Origin: Nyssa sinensis
Lineage: Eukaryota > Streptophyta > Magnoliopsida > Cornales > Nyssaceae
Length of the DNA stretch: 64,000 bases
Assembly: GCA_008638375.1 (NCBI GenBank)
Contig: CM018035.1
Span: 36,636,824 to 36,700,823, forward strand
Reading direction: 5' to 3'
Shown here: positions 49,448 to 61,780 of the stretch, in pieces
Layout: every line of letters begins with the position of its first letter
Position numbering within the stretch: position 1 is the stretch's first letter
The notes under the pieces: model-generated
Database searches by the model: none
What the model was told of the DNA's origin: nothing
What the model saw: the letters and a program-made list of their open reading frames with translations, nothing else
Program-made: the position numbers and the translations under genes

Positions 49448-52400
49448 TGTCACATCCCACACCCTACCCTACGCAGATGCTGATGATGTGATACCAGTTA
49501 GCCGCCTTGCCAATCTCCGACCGACAATGCGACCAACCAAAGGCAAACTTCTGAACCTTACGATGAATTGCAATCCAAATGTAGGGTCAGATCAGCGGAA
49601 ATTAAAACCTTTTTATCTCGGGAATGCAACTCATCAATATACCACAATTAGAGGTATGTACCACAAAGCAAGTCTATAATCAAACAATTAGTAACTCTAA
49701 GCCACAAATCACATCCACAACCAGACATAGAACACAGAGCATATCTAATCCCTCTGGAATACTATTACCATGAGCCATGTCCCTACATATCTCTTGTACA
49801 TGGATAAGTCAACTATATCATCACACTCACCTGAATAGCTAGAATCAACCCATCAGAACCCAAGTCTCCACATTTTATTGCCATCAGATCTTCACTTGGG
49901 AATGCCTTTCAGTCTACACGAATCATGTCCTTGTGCTTTCTAATCCAATGGAGTTATATCCTGAAAAATGTTAAATAAATGGAATGAGCTTAAACAAGCT
50001 CAGTGAGTAACATAGGTTCCTGCCATGGGTTTCAAAACCAGTTCATATATATACATGCAAGCTCAAATGTAACTCCGATAGAACAATGCAGGTCAAGTAG
50101 AACAGATACAGCTCAAATAGAACAGATATAGCTCAAAGTGCCTGAACCTTTCCCAGGCGATGTGGGATGGCATTACTTCCCATCCACCCCCTCCCCCACA
50201 CATGGAGGGCCTGCGTCCTGGCGGCACATGGAGGGCCTCATATCGCACACCTCTGGCTGGGGTCGGTATCAGAGCGGAATAGATCAGATAGGATTGAGCG
50301 AATGCTGAGTTCTGGGCGTCCCACAGAGCCAGCTATCCATCTACTGATATACTCAATCCCGTAGTGGGCCCAAGACTCAACATAACAAGATAAACATGAA
50401 TCAAACTCCAATAGGTAGAGAAGTTAGAACAACAGACTCCAACAAAATCAGAACAGGAGATATCAAGAAGTAGGATAGGATCATGCCATATGTAATGCAG
50501 TGTAAAGAGTATGCATTAAAACATATGCATTAAAACAGTACAGTGTATAAAATAGTTCAGCATATAAAGCAGTACAGTATACAAGTTTAGGTAGTACAGA
50601 AAATATACACCAAGTTAGGAGTCCGAGTTACTCACCTGAATATATGCTTATCTCTCTTCCATAGATATCCTGATATTCTCTAGATACCTCTTTAGGCACG
50701 TCCTTACATATTCTAAATAATCATCATCCTGAATAATCATCATCAATTACAGACATATCAGAATTTATTTATTTAAAACCTATCCATTGTTTTAGGAGTT
50801 TATCGGATCACCTAAGACAGTCTAATGGCCGATTACCCTCTCACTAGGTTTCAACTGAGGCTATTTTATTCTTTTAATTAAGCTTAGTAGCTGTCAAGAT
50901 TATAAGCTAAGTCATTTGGACTCTAATCATTATTTATCAAATACTTATTTAACCTTTAGGGGCGAAATGGTAATTTATTATTCTTGCCCCGGACCCTGTC
51001 GTGGTCTTCAGTATATTCCCTATATCTCGTATAAATAGTCCTTATGCAAGGCATTGCAATTTTGCCATAGCTTGAGCACAAACTAAATTTATTATTATTG
51101 ACTTGATAATTAACAACCACAAAACCATAAAAGATGTTCATATTTGTCACGTATCATGGCAAGCTGCAACTTAGCATCTTATTAAGAAATATTGGGTCAG
51201 TATAGGAGCAAAGATGGAGATGAAGCAATCACCTGATATTGGTACCATTGGATTCATTTGGCAAGCCCGGAATCAGAGTTCCAGTTACTGATTTCTCTCT
51301 TCTTTAGTCCTTATTCCCCAAGCAGATGATGATCCTGACAGATTCTGCTCCTTTATCATCCCATCCATCAGATATTGAAGAACTTTCCCTTCCTCCAATT
51401 CATCACAGAAATCACAACATCCGATAGTTACAGGTTTCCCCAACCTCCATCACTGGACAGCAGCTCTGCTGCTTCTATTAACCTGTTTCAAACCCGGACA
51501 ATCAGCTTCATATATTACTAGATTTTCCTTCTTTGCATATGTTGAATCATCTGCACAATATCCCAGCAAGAATGGCCAGACCTCATTTGGATTCCATAAA
51601 TAAACCGCTGCGTAACACCTCAAGGTTTGCCTGGGCATTCTCCTTCAATCTATCCATCTTTAGATTGCTGTTGCTGCCGCTTGGCCTTCGAAGCCAATTT
51701 TGTCACTGACCATCCCTTGAAGCAGTAAGCATGGAACAAGAGGCGCAGTACTAAAACAGCCCATGTTCTCACCTTTCCTTGGCGACCCTCCGAATCAAAT
51801 CGACCCCTCAATCGTTCATCTAACGATCAATCCAACATAATCCTGCATATTGCCCAATGTGACTCACCCCTGCAGCGACTGCTTCCAATTCAATCACTGC
51901 CGTCCCCTTCTCTGCACCGCTACAGCCAGTATAATTCCCCTGCTATGCCAAAATCACCACAATCCCAACTCAAAATTACACAACATACAAATACATAAAT
52001 ATATACACATGCTCCTGCTGCCGCACGCTGTTGCTGCACGCCATTGCTCCAATAATTTCGGTTCTGCAGCATCCAACGGCAGCTCCTCTAACTGGTTGAC
52101 TCGATCTTCCCCTACACCGCTACTGCCGTCTCACTCCCAAACCCAATCACGTATCAGATTCCTCTCTCAATTTGACCCACAAACAAACTGAGCTACTCAA
52201 TCAAAAGCATCATCTCTGTTCCTGATTAGCCGCAACACCTGGCCACCACGCACACACATATTCCTCCTGCACGTCACACATATACACATATATTTACCCC
52301 CTGTTGCACCGCTACATACATACATACACAAAACAACAATAACCTGCTGCACTCCATCTTCAATGCTTTCGTCTCTCTCTTTCTCTATTTCCTGATTCGT

Positions 52401-53378
52401 TTAACACCCACACCCAAATCCAGCATCTTCTCTGAACTTCCGTCCCCCCCTACTCCAACGCTACACAAACAGACACACACCGATCACTTCCAACACAGAT
52501 ACGACTGGATCAGCCAATCCAATTCTGCTCAATCATAACCTGTCGAACCAACTTAGCCGTAGGGACCTCAGCTTCGACGTCCAACTCAACGACCAACCAC
52601 TTGCCCACAAAATCTCGCTTGAACCAAATCGGAGCCATCTACCGCTTCTGCAACCTAAACCGATCGTTTTTCCCCCAATTTTCCTACAAACAGGGACGTA
52701 TATATACAGTTGCACCAATAGAGAATTCTGGAATTCTCTTTTTCCTTCCCAGCCGTTTCTCCCTCTTTTCTTTATTTCTTGTCTTTGTTTCTAGCTTCTT
52801 CAAGAAGCTTCTGTATAAATATATTCATATATATATATATATATAAATAATATATACTTATATATTATTTTGGCCCTTCCTTCTAGCAACTTTTGTTGCT
52901 TATATACGGTTGTCCGTCTAACAGCTTCCTATGGAGCTTCTAATATAATAAATATAAATATTTATTTATTATTCACTTATATAATTCATATAATTAATTG
53001 GCATATACATATATATATACGTTCGTAGGTACCTTCTGATATTTTATTTTTATCCATAAAATATCAACTTATAACGCCAAGACTCGGTTCCGTATTATTT
53101 ATTTATTAATATTAGGTCCCCGTTAATACTTTATTCCCTCTTCACATTTTATTATCCGTTTTGATTCTATATTGTAAATTTCGGTATTAACTCAATTTAT
53201 TTTGACTCGGTTGACTAGATTATCTATTTTCCGAGCAGACACCATTTTTATATCTGCAGGTATTAAATTACGTTACGGCTTGCCGTATTTGAGCTATTTC
53301 CAATTATTAACGTCAAATAGTCTATTTTCTTTAAGTCAGAATACAGTCTGAATTATGTCAGATTTTTGGGGTATTACA
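49448..53378 (-). mobile_element. Right LTR of J (5' LTR in element orientation)
   Basis: 3,931 bp and collinear with the left LTR. Differences cluster at the primer-site side (for example 49464-49660 against 41310-41510) and are sparse elsewhere. The TA tract near 52830 differs in length from that at 44670. Confidence 0.92.
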
Positions 53379-53383
53379 AGAAG

Positions 53384-54369
53384 ATCTTAGCCTCCTCTAA
53401 TCCTTCCTTCAAGACTGAATCAAAGGGAAGGTTAACTCTCGACTACAGTTTAATCATTCCCAACTCGGACTGAAAATCGTTAATCATCTCTGGGCAAACG
53501 GTAAGCCTCTAAAAGGCATTCAAATTCTCTCCAATAAGGGAACAATATGGGGATACAAGTAAAAGAGATAGGGGGCAACCTTATGCTCCTCCTTCGTATA
53601 TATAGACCCTCGAAGCCCAAGAGTCGCCCAGACGAACCGTTGCAATAAAGGGTTGTTCTCGAAAACCCCAAAAGACAACTGTATAAATGGATGACGTATA
53701 GAATCGTCCTTTCGGATACTTAGGCGACAAGATACAAGGCTTCCCCAAGCATACCGAACTGATCAAAGCAAACAAAGTCTGATCCACCCTTATACAAAGG
53801 CCTCCGGTCTAACATACAGACCTCATTGTCTTTGCTATTCCGTTGATCCTTGACAGACCACGTAAAGCTTTCAGTTCGGATGTATCTCCATCCAGGTCTG
53901 AACGATTTAGGAGGCAGGAGTCTTCATCATCAGAGCAATAGACACAAGACACCGTTCTTACTACAGGACTTGGGTTCAGGATGAACTACCTCAGAATTCT
54001 TCAGAAATTCACTCTCAATATATATATGACACAAGATCATCGTCAAACCCTTATATATCCTATGTAAATTGCTTTCCTACCTCATCCAGAGAGGAAGGAG
54101 CAATCGGAACTATGCTACAATCGTTATCTTATCACAACTACAGTTCGGAAGATAACTGCCACTTCTTGGAAGCTGATCTGGAGGGATCCAGAACAACCTT
54201 ACTTACATTAATTTCTCACATCAACAACAAATTCAAAGGAATGCTACATGGGTCAACCAAGCATAAGAGAAGACATTTGATAAAAGAGAGCTATTCCATT
54301 AAAGAAGTCTGTTACACTGAAGTTTTAAAACAAAAAAAAAAAACAACAAAAACCTAAGCTAATCATATT
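53384..54369 (+). mobile_element. 3' region of L between insertion J and the antisense ORF
   Basis: No recognised domain. An A-rich run lies at 54330-54350. Small open frames on the minus strand (53480-53787) have no family signature. The stretch may include the 3' untranslated part of the antisense transcript. Confidence 0.5.
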
Positions 54370-54928
54370 TCAAGCCTGGTCGGCAGGCTCAACGGTTGGG
54401 AGGGAATCGGTAGAAGCAGCATCAATCGTCTCACTTGGGACGATAACTTCGGTAGGAGCGGCAGGGAGAACCTCGACCACCTCGTTCGGAACTGCAACCT
54501 CAGGAGGGGTAACCCTTGGAGGCACAATCGAGGATATGTCGAAGTCGGGAAATTTGGCAAGGAACCTATCCCAGAAGTTGCTGAAGCCGAACAGAATCAG
54601 GGTGGTGGCCATTCCTTCCAATTCCATCTTCATCTCTATCTCATTGTCCACCTTGGCCTGCTCCACCGCATCATCAAGCTTCTGGTTGAATTCATACTGC
54701 AGGCTGTCCAACTCTCTCTTCAGCCTCTTCTCCCTCTGAATGGCAAGGTCCTTCTCCGACTCCATCACGATTAGAGAATTCTGAAGCTCCTTCAGCTTCT
54801 CTACAGAATCGTGGGCCTCCGACTGGGCAGTGCCAAGCTTAAGCCTAAGTTCGTCCAGCTCAGTCTTAAGATCATCAACCTCCTCTGAAGGAGGAGAGAC
54901 CTCCGTCAAGGCAGAAAGGGTGTGCAGA
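54370..54928 (-). pseudogene. Antisense ORF of L, exon 3 (coiled coil)
   Basis: C-terminal part of the antisense protein, running from the acceptor AG at 54930-54929 to the stop at 54370. It begins in frame after the intron with ALHTLSALTEVSPPSEE, then has a long heptad-rich coiled coil (about 54850-54640: DDLKTELDELRLKLG, KLKELQNSL, REKRLKRELDSL) and an acidic/Pro-rich tail. The exon is open throughout. The protein type, with an N-terminal PF04195-like domain and a coiled coil, is common as an antisense ORF in Tat/Retand elements. Its function is unknown. Confidence 0.75.
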
Positions 54929-55013
54929 GCCTACAGCGTGCGAAGCACACAGTTCAGTATCAACCAAAGCATTTGGAAAAAGGGGAAGGGAGATAAAGAC
55001 CTGAAGAACTTAC
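54929..55013 (-). other. Predicted intron 2 of the antisense ORF
   Basis: 85 bp, GTAAGT...GTAG on the minus strand. Splicing joins ...LLADLASLQVK to ALHTLSAL in frame. The donor matches the consensus well. Confidence 0.7.
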
Positions 55014-55187
55014 CTTGACTTGAAGAGAAGCCAGGTCAGCAAGAAGCTTCACCGGCTTCTGGGCCTAATTTTGCTTGAGCCCTTGGCCCAAAAATCCTCC
55101 AGAATCTTTTTGGCCCCCACAGCATCAGGGGCCACCGAGGATGACGCCCCCTTACCCGCTTGCGTGGATGGGATTGGGGGGACCATA
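55014..55187 (-). pseudogene. Antisense ORF of L, exon 2 right of LTR I target (distal part)
   Basis: Continues exon 2 across insertion I. It shows GKGASSSVAPDAVGAKKILEDF and, after a one-base frame change near 55070, AQKPVKLLADLASLQVK up to the donor at 55013. The TSD CCATA of I lies at its edge. Confidence 0.68.
55183..55187 (+). repeat. TSD of solo LTR I, left copy (CCATA)
   Basis: CCATA directly precedes TGTAACACC. The same five bases follow at 61384-61388. Confidence 0.95.
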
Positions 55188-55601
55188 TGTAACACCCCGA
55201 CTTTGCGTAATTAATAATTAGTTATTAATTATTAATTAATACCGGCTTATAGAATGATCTAGGGAATTAATCATAATCCCGGCGGTCATGATAGACCGAT
55301 AAAATAATTAAATATGTCTGGAGGAAAAGGGTAAAATACCCGAACCCAATTACTGATTAATTCGGCGAAATAACACTGCTTTAACATTAACGAAATCCGA
55401 GTTAGCTAACCCGGAAAATCCCGAATGTTTAATAAATGACACGGAACCTCTGACACTGAAGATAACTGAAATATGAAACTCCCGGAACAAACCGTGTCGA
55501 AAAAGGAGTTACGGAATGAAAGTTATGAAGGAAATACTGAAACTGAATTTCTGCGCAACCAAACGTGGCCTTAACCGAAAATATGGGAAAAATGGCCAAA
55601 T

Positions 55602-55683
55602 GGGAGGCCAAGGGAATTGAACCCTTGACATTTGGGTGGAAAGTAATTTTATCCAAAAACTTACCAGTTGAACTACCCACACC
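55602..55683 (-). other. tRNA-like segment with Pol III A and B boxes, in LTR I
   Basis: The minus strand reads TAGTTCAACTGG (A-box form, 55675-55664) and, 40 bases on, GGTTCAATTCC (full B-box match, 55623-55613). The latter sits in a T-arm-like stem AAGGG/CCCTT. The acceptor ends (GGTGTGG and CCTCCC) do not pair and no clear anticodon arm is seen. It is therefore a tRNA relic or SINE-head-like piece, not a tRNA gene. Confidence 0.5.
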
Positions 55684-57329
55684 TTTGTGCATATATTTGC
55701 AACTTATTTGTATATAGCATTGAATTATCCTAATCTGCCACCAAAACTGGCCAATGGCCATCCATGCAACACCACACCCTTGCATCACCCCTATGCCCCT
55801 AGGCCATCATGCCTATGCACCCTAGGTCATCATCTCTCTACAAACACCTCATCACCAATCCACCAACCATATCACATGCAACCCAAATAATCTGCCATAT
55901 ACAAGATTATATGTGCATGTATGGAGGAGGGAGAAATCAGAAATTGTTGTATGAGATCTGTTAGAGTGAGAAAGAGGGCTAGAGAGAGAGAAACATGGTG
56001 TGCATGTGTGTATATGGCCATGTGAAGAGATACAAGAGGAGGAAGAGGACTGAGGGCTGAGGGGCACGATTGCACTGGGGCACACCTGAGGTGCCAAGGT
56101 CTGAACTGAGCTATAGGAGGAAGGAACAAAGGCCTGAACCAGAGGTAAACACCAAACTGCTCTGATTTTCATTTGTAATTTTTTTTACTGTTTTGGAGAT
56201 CTGAGCCGTATAGACAACATGCATGTAACTGAGGTATTAGGGGGAAGAAAATGGGAAAAAATAGACTAAGTTTAAACCCATTTTGGGCACTGAACCATGA
56301 TAGACCGAGAGATGGAAACTTCTATTTTTTTTTTAAAATCTACACTAAGCTCGGTTGATGCGTATAGGCATGACAAGCGTAGAAAATGGAACTTAACACA
56401 ACTTGAACGGACCAAAACGGTCCAAAAATGAGCTAGATATGGGCAGTTGCAGGTGCGGCTGACCCAAAACGATAATCCTCCAATCGATTGGTTTTGTAGG
56501 ATTTTAGCGCACCAAATTGTTCCTAAGAGTTCCAAAAGGTCCCTATGGTCGAAAACAGGGGTTAAAACAACCCAAAAACGCACGAAAAAGAAATGGAAAC
56601 GTTGCCGGAAAACCGGCCACCACCGGAGCCGCGACCTGTAACCCATTGTTCGACGGCCAAAACCTAACCTAGGATGGAAACCGACACCGGGGATGGAAAG
56701 ATCACGGAAATCCCTTTCAAACCCCGTTGGACCGAACCCACGAAGTCACCGGGATTTTCCCACCGGCGCCGGAGAAGACCCCTGTAGGTCACCGGAGAAG
56801 ACAGAGACCATTTTTGGTCTCGGGTGGGTCTGGATCGGACTCGGGTCGGGACCCGACCCGTTGCAAAAACCGGATAAGTGGCACGTCGCCGTTTTGGTGT
56901 TGGGGTGTTTAAATTAAAATCTGATTTCATCCTGTTTGGTTACGGGTTTTAAAAATTAAAATAGGGGAAATTGGAATAAGCTATCCATGAATTAAGGGCC
57001 AATTAGGGGATAACAGGAATATTTAATTCCGGTTCTCTGAGGGTTAGTGAACCGGTTGGTTCACTGGAGTTTTTGACCGGTTCAAATTTTGAACCTAAAA
57101 CCCAAGGGGTTTGAACCCTAATTTAATGAAATTTACTTTTAACCCCCAAATGATTTCTGAAAATTACGGATCCACCCCTACTGTTTGACAGAATTGCACA
57201 GTGGCCCAGACTGTTGAAAATTTATTCATTTAAGCCCCTGCTAAATTAATTAAATAATAAAATTATTATTTTATTATTTTATTAATTAAAAAAATTACGA
57301 TTTTACCCCTGGACATTTAATATGTCAAA

Positions 57330-58300
57330 CGGAGTCCAAATAAATTAAATAAATAGTGTATTTTCACTATTTCAAACATTCCGGACTCAATGGTACAGTC
57401 CAAACTGGGAAATTATGTACCAAAAAATACAGACCTGTAAGTAACAAATGACTGTACTGCCCCTGAGGGTACCCAGGCCCAAATAAAAATAAAAGACAGT
57501 CTATTTTGACTATGTCGAGCGTTCTGAACTCAACGGTGAGGTCCGTTTAACAAACTGAAGTCCCGAAAAATACAGACACATAAAGTGTAAATGACCATAC
57601 TGCCCCTAATGATTCCCAGGGTCAGTTAAACATTACAGATAGTCCAACTTAATTATGTCGAACGCTCTGGACCCAATGGTGAGGTCCATTTTATGAACTG
57701 ACGTGCCGAAAAATATGACATGTGAAATTATCAAATTACCCCTGATACTGTACGAAGCCCAAATGAAGTCCGATTGGGACAAAATTGATAGCGATAGAAG
57801 CCCAGACACTGGTGAGACTGTATACTTGATTAGATGATGAATCGGGGTCAGAATTACACAAAACGTAAAATGACCAAAATACCCTTGAGCACTGTAAGTG
57901 CAAAGTAGAGGTCGAATAAAGGTCAAACTGATCTGATAAATTATCATAGGGATAAATAAGACTCCGAGACAGTCAACGCATAAAACGAGAAATGACCGAT
58001 GTGTCCCGATGATCAAAAGCAGATACCAAACGAAGTCCAAAGGACTTAAGAATTTACATATGAGATATATGGGACATTCTGAGGACCACGACAGGGTCCG
58101 GGATAAGAATGGCAAAGTTACCATTTTTGCCCCTATGGTTAAAATGAGAACCTAACTGATACCGATTGGAGTCCAAAGGACGTAGAACTTTGTACTTAAG
58201 ATATAAAGACTATTCCGAAGACCACGACAGGGTCCGGGACAAGAATGGTAAAGTTACCATTTTGCCCCTAAGGATGAATGAGTGCCTGACTGATAACAAT
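57330..58300 (+). repeat. Degenerate modules of about 120-140 bp in LTR I
   Basis: At least five modules repeat the order: 'tgtcgaacgctctggactcaatggtgaggtcc', then 'ccgaaaaatacagac', then 'aatgaccatactgcccctga'. Equivalent modules on the opposite strand occur in D (8590-9420), G (35590-36130), and partly in B (3540-3800), E (24650-24850) and F. This modular core is shared by otherwise different LTR families. Confidence 0.7.
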
Positions 58301-58877
58301 TGAAGTCTAAATGACTTAGGATATAATCCTAATAACTGCTAAGCCTAATTAAAGAATAAAATAGCCCCGGATGAAACCCGATGAGAGGCCGATAGGCTAC
58401 TAGGCCATCTTAGGTAGACCGATAGATGCCTAAGATGACAAATGAGACCTGAATGGATGAGTTCTGATCTGTATATGATTGATGATTATTGTTCAGGATA
58501 TACATGGAGATGCCTGACGTATCTGGAGGTTATCGGATTGTTTGCGCAAGGAGATAACCGTAACAGTTTGTGAGTAACCTTGACTCCTGACTTGGTGTAT
58601 AAGTACACTGCCTAGTTACTGTATTTTAAAAAATACTGTACTGTACTGTTCTGTCTGATTCACTGATTTCATGCTTTTACTTAATGCATGATTTTTACTC
58701 TGTCTGGTTTCTCTGCTCTGTACTGAAAGAAACCGCTGTTTTTTTTAACTGGTTCTGAAAAGAACAACTGATTCTTGGTACCATCTCAGTCTTGAGCACT
58801 ATATGAGCATACTGCACTGTTTAATCTGTGCATACTGTACTGTTTATTCTGTTATACTGTTCTGCTCTGCTCATCAC

Positions 58878-59027
58878 TGATCTGTTCTGTTACTCTGATG
58901 TTTTAACTGATCTGTTCTGTTACTCTGATGTTTTAACTGATCTGTTCTGTTACTCTGATGTTTTAGCTGATCTGTTCTGTTACTCTGATGTTTTAACTGA
59001 TCTGTTCTGTCACTCTGATGTTTTAAC
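58878..59027 (+). repeat. 30-bp tandem repeat, 5 units
   Basis: Units tgatctgttctgttactctg-atgttttaac start at 58878, 58908, 58938, 58968 and 58998. Divisibility by three makes a spurious repeated reading frame on both strands. Confidence 0.95.
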
Positions 59028-59088
59028 TGTACTCTTGTTTTTAAATATCGTTTCAAATGAACGTGTTTAACTAACTGTTATGTCTAAT

Positions 59089-60125
59089 CTGTTCTGATCT
59101 GTTCTGTTGATCTGTCTGACCCGTTTTGCTTGATCTGTCTGACCTGTTCTGTTGATCTATCTGACCCGTTCTGTTTGATCTGTCTGACCTGTTCTGTTGA
59201 TCTGTCTGACCCGTTCTGTTTGATCTGTCTGACCTGTTCTGTCTGATCTGTCCTGACCTGTTCTGTTGATCTGTCTGACCCGTTCTGTTTTATCTGTCTG
59301 ACCTGTTCTGTTGATCTGTCTGACCCGTTCTGTTTGATCTGTCTGACCTGTTCTGTCTGATCTGTCCTGACCTGTTCTGTTGATCTGTCTGACCCGTTCT
59401 GTTTGATCTGTCTGACCTGTTCTGTTTGATCTGTCTGACCCGTTCTGTTTGATCTGTCTGACCTGTTCTGTTGATCTGTCTGACCCGTTCTGTTTGATCT
59501 GTCTGACCTGTTCTGTTTGAATTGTCCTGACCTGTTCTGTTGATCTGTCTGACCCGTTCTGTTTGATCTGTCTGACCCGTTCTGTTTGATCTGTCTGACC
59601 TGTTCTGTCTGATCTGTCCTGACCTGTTCTGTTGATCTGTCTGACCTGACCTGTTCTGTTGATCTGTCTGACCCGTTCTGTTTGATCTGTCTGACCTGTT
59701 CTGTTGATCTGTCTGACCCGTTCTGTTTGATCTGTCTGACCTGTTCTATTGATCTGTCTGACCCGTTCTGTTTGATCTGTCTGACCTATTCTGTTTGATC
59801 TCTCCTGACCTGTTCTGTTTGATCTGTCTGATCTGTTCCGTCCTGATCCGTCCTGATTTGATCTGTCTGATCTGATCCGTCCTGATCCGTCCTGATTTGT
59901 TATGTCTGATCTGTTCTGTCCTGATCCGTCCTAATTTGTTATGTCTGATCTGTTCCGTCCTGATTTGTTATGTCTGATCCGTTCCGTCCTGATCCGTCCT
60001 GATTTGTTATGTCTGATCTGTTCCGTCCTGATCCGTCCTGATTTTTTATGTCTGACCTGTTCCGTCCTGATCCGTCCTGATTTGTTATGTCTGACCTGTT
60101 CCGTCCTGATCCGTCCTGATTGATA
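59089..60125 (+). repeat. CTGTT/GACC minisatellite (about 22-23-bp units, 45-bp higher-order)
   Basis: About 1 kb made of gatctgtctgacccgttctg and gatctgtctgacctgttctg half-units that mostly alternate. It passes after about 59830 into gatccgtcctgatttgttatgtct units of about 40 bp. Beyond 60125 it decays into irregular 'gttccgttctgttatg' runs to about 60780. Confidence 0.93.
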
Positions 60126-61383
60126 TTGTACCAGTTTGTTCCGTCCTGTTCAATTCCGATATGTCTTGTTTTGATAGATGTATTGTTCCGTTTTGTTCCG
60201 ACATGTTCAGTTTCGATATGTCTTAATCTGATTGATGTATTGTTTCATTTTGTTTCGTCATGTTCAGTTCTGATATGACTCATCCTAATTGATATTGATT
60301 CGTTTCGTTCCGTTGATGATATACCTGTATCTCTGGTTGACATATTGTTTTCGCTCCGTTCTGTTATGTTCCGTTTTGTTTTATTCTGATTTGTCAAGTT
60401 TTATTCCGTTCTGTTCGGTTATGATTTGTTATGTTTTATTCCGTTCTGTTCGGTTATGATTTGCTACGACTTATTCCGTTCTGTTCGGTTATGACTTGTT
60501 ATGTTCTGTTCCGTTCCGTTCTATTATGTTTTATTGTGATCCGTTCTGACCTGTTCTATTTCGACCTGTTTTATTCTGACCCGTTCCATTCTGACCTGCT
60601 CTGTTCTGAATTGTTGTGCTTTGCTTCATCCTGTTCTGATTTGTTATGTCCTGCTCTGCTCGGTTCTGCTCCGTTCTAACCTGTTGTGTTCTGTTCTGTA
60701 CGGTTATACTTGATATGGTCTGTTATGTTCTGTCTGTCCCGATCTATTGTTTTATTTTGTTCAGTTCTGCTTTATTCTACTGAAACTGCATTTAAAGTAG
60801 ATTCATAAAACTGCTATTTTAGAAACAACTGAACTACCCTTGTGCTTTGCAAACAACAATGGTTTGAAACCCATGACAGGGAACCTGTGTTACTCATTGG
60901 GCTTTTTGAAGCTCACCCCATTCCCTAACATTTTTCAGGAATAATATCTGTTGGATCTGATGGCACTGATCTGTGGAGACTGGATTATTGAGGATTGAAT
61001 CTATTTAATCAGGTGAGTGATGTACTATGACTGACTTGACTGATATGTACTGAATATAGATATGGCTCATGGATTTAAACGGTACTCTAGAGATTATAGT
61101 TCTGCTCTGTTGTTATATGTCGAATTATAGATATGCTCTGAGGTTGAGTTGTTAGTTGTTGGATTTTAGACTTGCTCTGTGTGATACATATCCTACGGTG
61201 GATACATGAGTTGCATTCCCGTGATAAAAAGAAAAAAAAAAGTTTTAAATTCCGCTGCATCTGACCCTACAGTCGGAGTGCAATTCACTAGAAAGTTCAG
61301 AAATTTGCCTTCGGTTGGTCGCGTGGCGGCTGACTGGCATCACGTCCTCGACATCCGCGTAGGGTGGGGTTCGGGATGTGACA

Positions 61384-61695
61384 CCATAGAAATGGGGGCA
61401 GACGCCTCTCTCTCCAACTCAACGGGATCAAGAGAGATCGAGAGTATCCTCCTCCTCTTCGCCTAGATGGGAGGGTCCATTGGGGAAGAAGCCTCCCCCG
61501 CTACCACAGATGAAGATGGCCCGGTCTCCCACCTTGCCATCATGTTCTTTGCAAGCTCCTCAACGCTTCCTCTGGCAGCCATCAGTTTGTCAAGGTTAAC
61601 AATGGAGGAATGGCTTCGAATGCTGGGCTTTAAGAGCTTCTTGTATTGCTTCTGAATCGTAGAGGAGAATTTTGGTCTTCTCCACACGCTCCTAA
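61384..61695 (-). pseudogene. Antisense ORF of L, exon 2 (proximal part)
   Basis: Starts after the acceptor AG (61697-61696). It reads VRSVWRRPKFSS, KQYKKLLKP and VEELAKNMMARWETGPSSS, then a TAG near 61466 and an acidic stretch to the insertion point of I. The stop and the I insertion inactivate it. Confidence 0.7.
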
Positions 61696-61780
61696 CTGCA
61701 CAAGAAACACAGAAATTGATCAGTTCAGTAATCGGTGTACAAAAAGAAGTCAACTCAGCCACAAGAAAATTGGGCCTCAC
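61696..61780 (-). other. Predicted intron 1 of the antisense ORF
   Basis: 85 bp, GTGAGG...TGTGCAG on the minus strand. Removing it joins ...RTFGQK to VRSVWRR in frame, whereas reading through meets a stop within about a dozen codons. Confidence 0.7.

Larger units (their letters stand above)
41294..53378 (-). mobile_element. Element J: complete non-autonomous long-LTR element (LARD-like), TSD AGAAG
   Basis: 12,085 bp with LTRs of 3,920 and 3,931 bp (about 1 % different by eye) and a perfect TSD AGAAG (41289-41293, 53379-53383). Minus orientation is shown by the primer site at 49433-49444 and the polypurine tract beside 45213. After removal of solo LTR K the interior is only about 2.1 kb and holds no gag or pol motif, so transposition would need proteins from elsewhere. 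The LTR ends and primer region match those of D and A/I/F. Confidence 0.93.
55188..61383 (+). mobile_element. Element I: 6.2-kb solo LTR (A/I/F family), TSD CCATA
   Basis: 6,196 bp, TGTAACACCCCGACTTTGCG...GGATGTGACA, with a perfect TSD. No primer site, polypurine tract or coding motif was found inside, and LTR F (reversed) is collinear with it across the parts visible. It is therefore a single very long LTR. Domains in order: AT-rich start, tRNA-like segment (55602-55683), GC-rich gggtcgggacccgacccg block (about 56840), degenerate 120-bp modules (57330-58300), large CTGTT minisatellite (58878-60780), and the shared 3' terminus. Confidence 0.92.

Noticed and set aside
41294..53378. Large segmental duplication (41294-45213 repeated at 49448-53378)
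   Set aside because: Terminal TG...CA, the primer site, the polypurine tract and the 5-bp TSD show these are the two LTRs of one element.
53480..53787. Minus-strand open frames as part of the antisense gene of L
   Set aside because: The antisense ORF already ends at 54370. These frames have no family motif and no splice link.
55602..55683. Functional tRNA gene
   Set aside because: A and B boxes are present, but the acceptor ends do not pair and no anticodon loop is evident. Kept only as a tRNA-like segment.
58828..60679. Open frames on both strands in the CTGTT repeats
   Set aside because: Low-complexity peptides made only by 30-bp and 45-bp repeat units.
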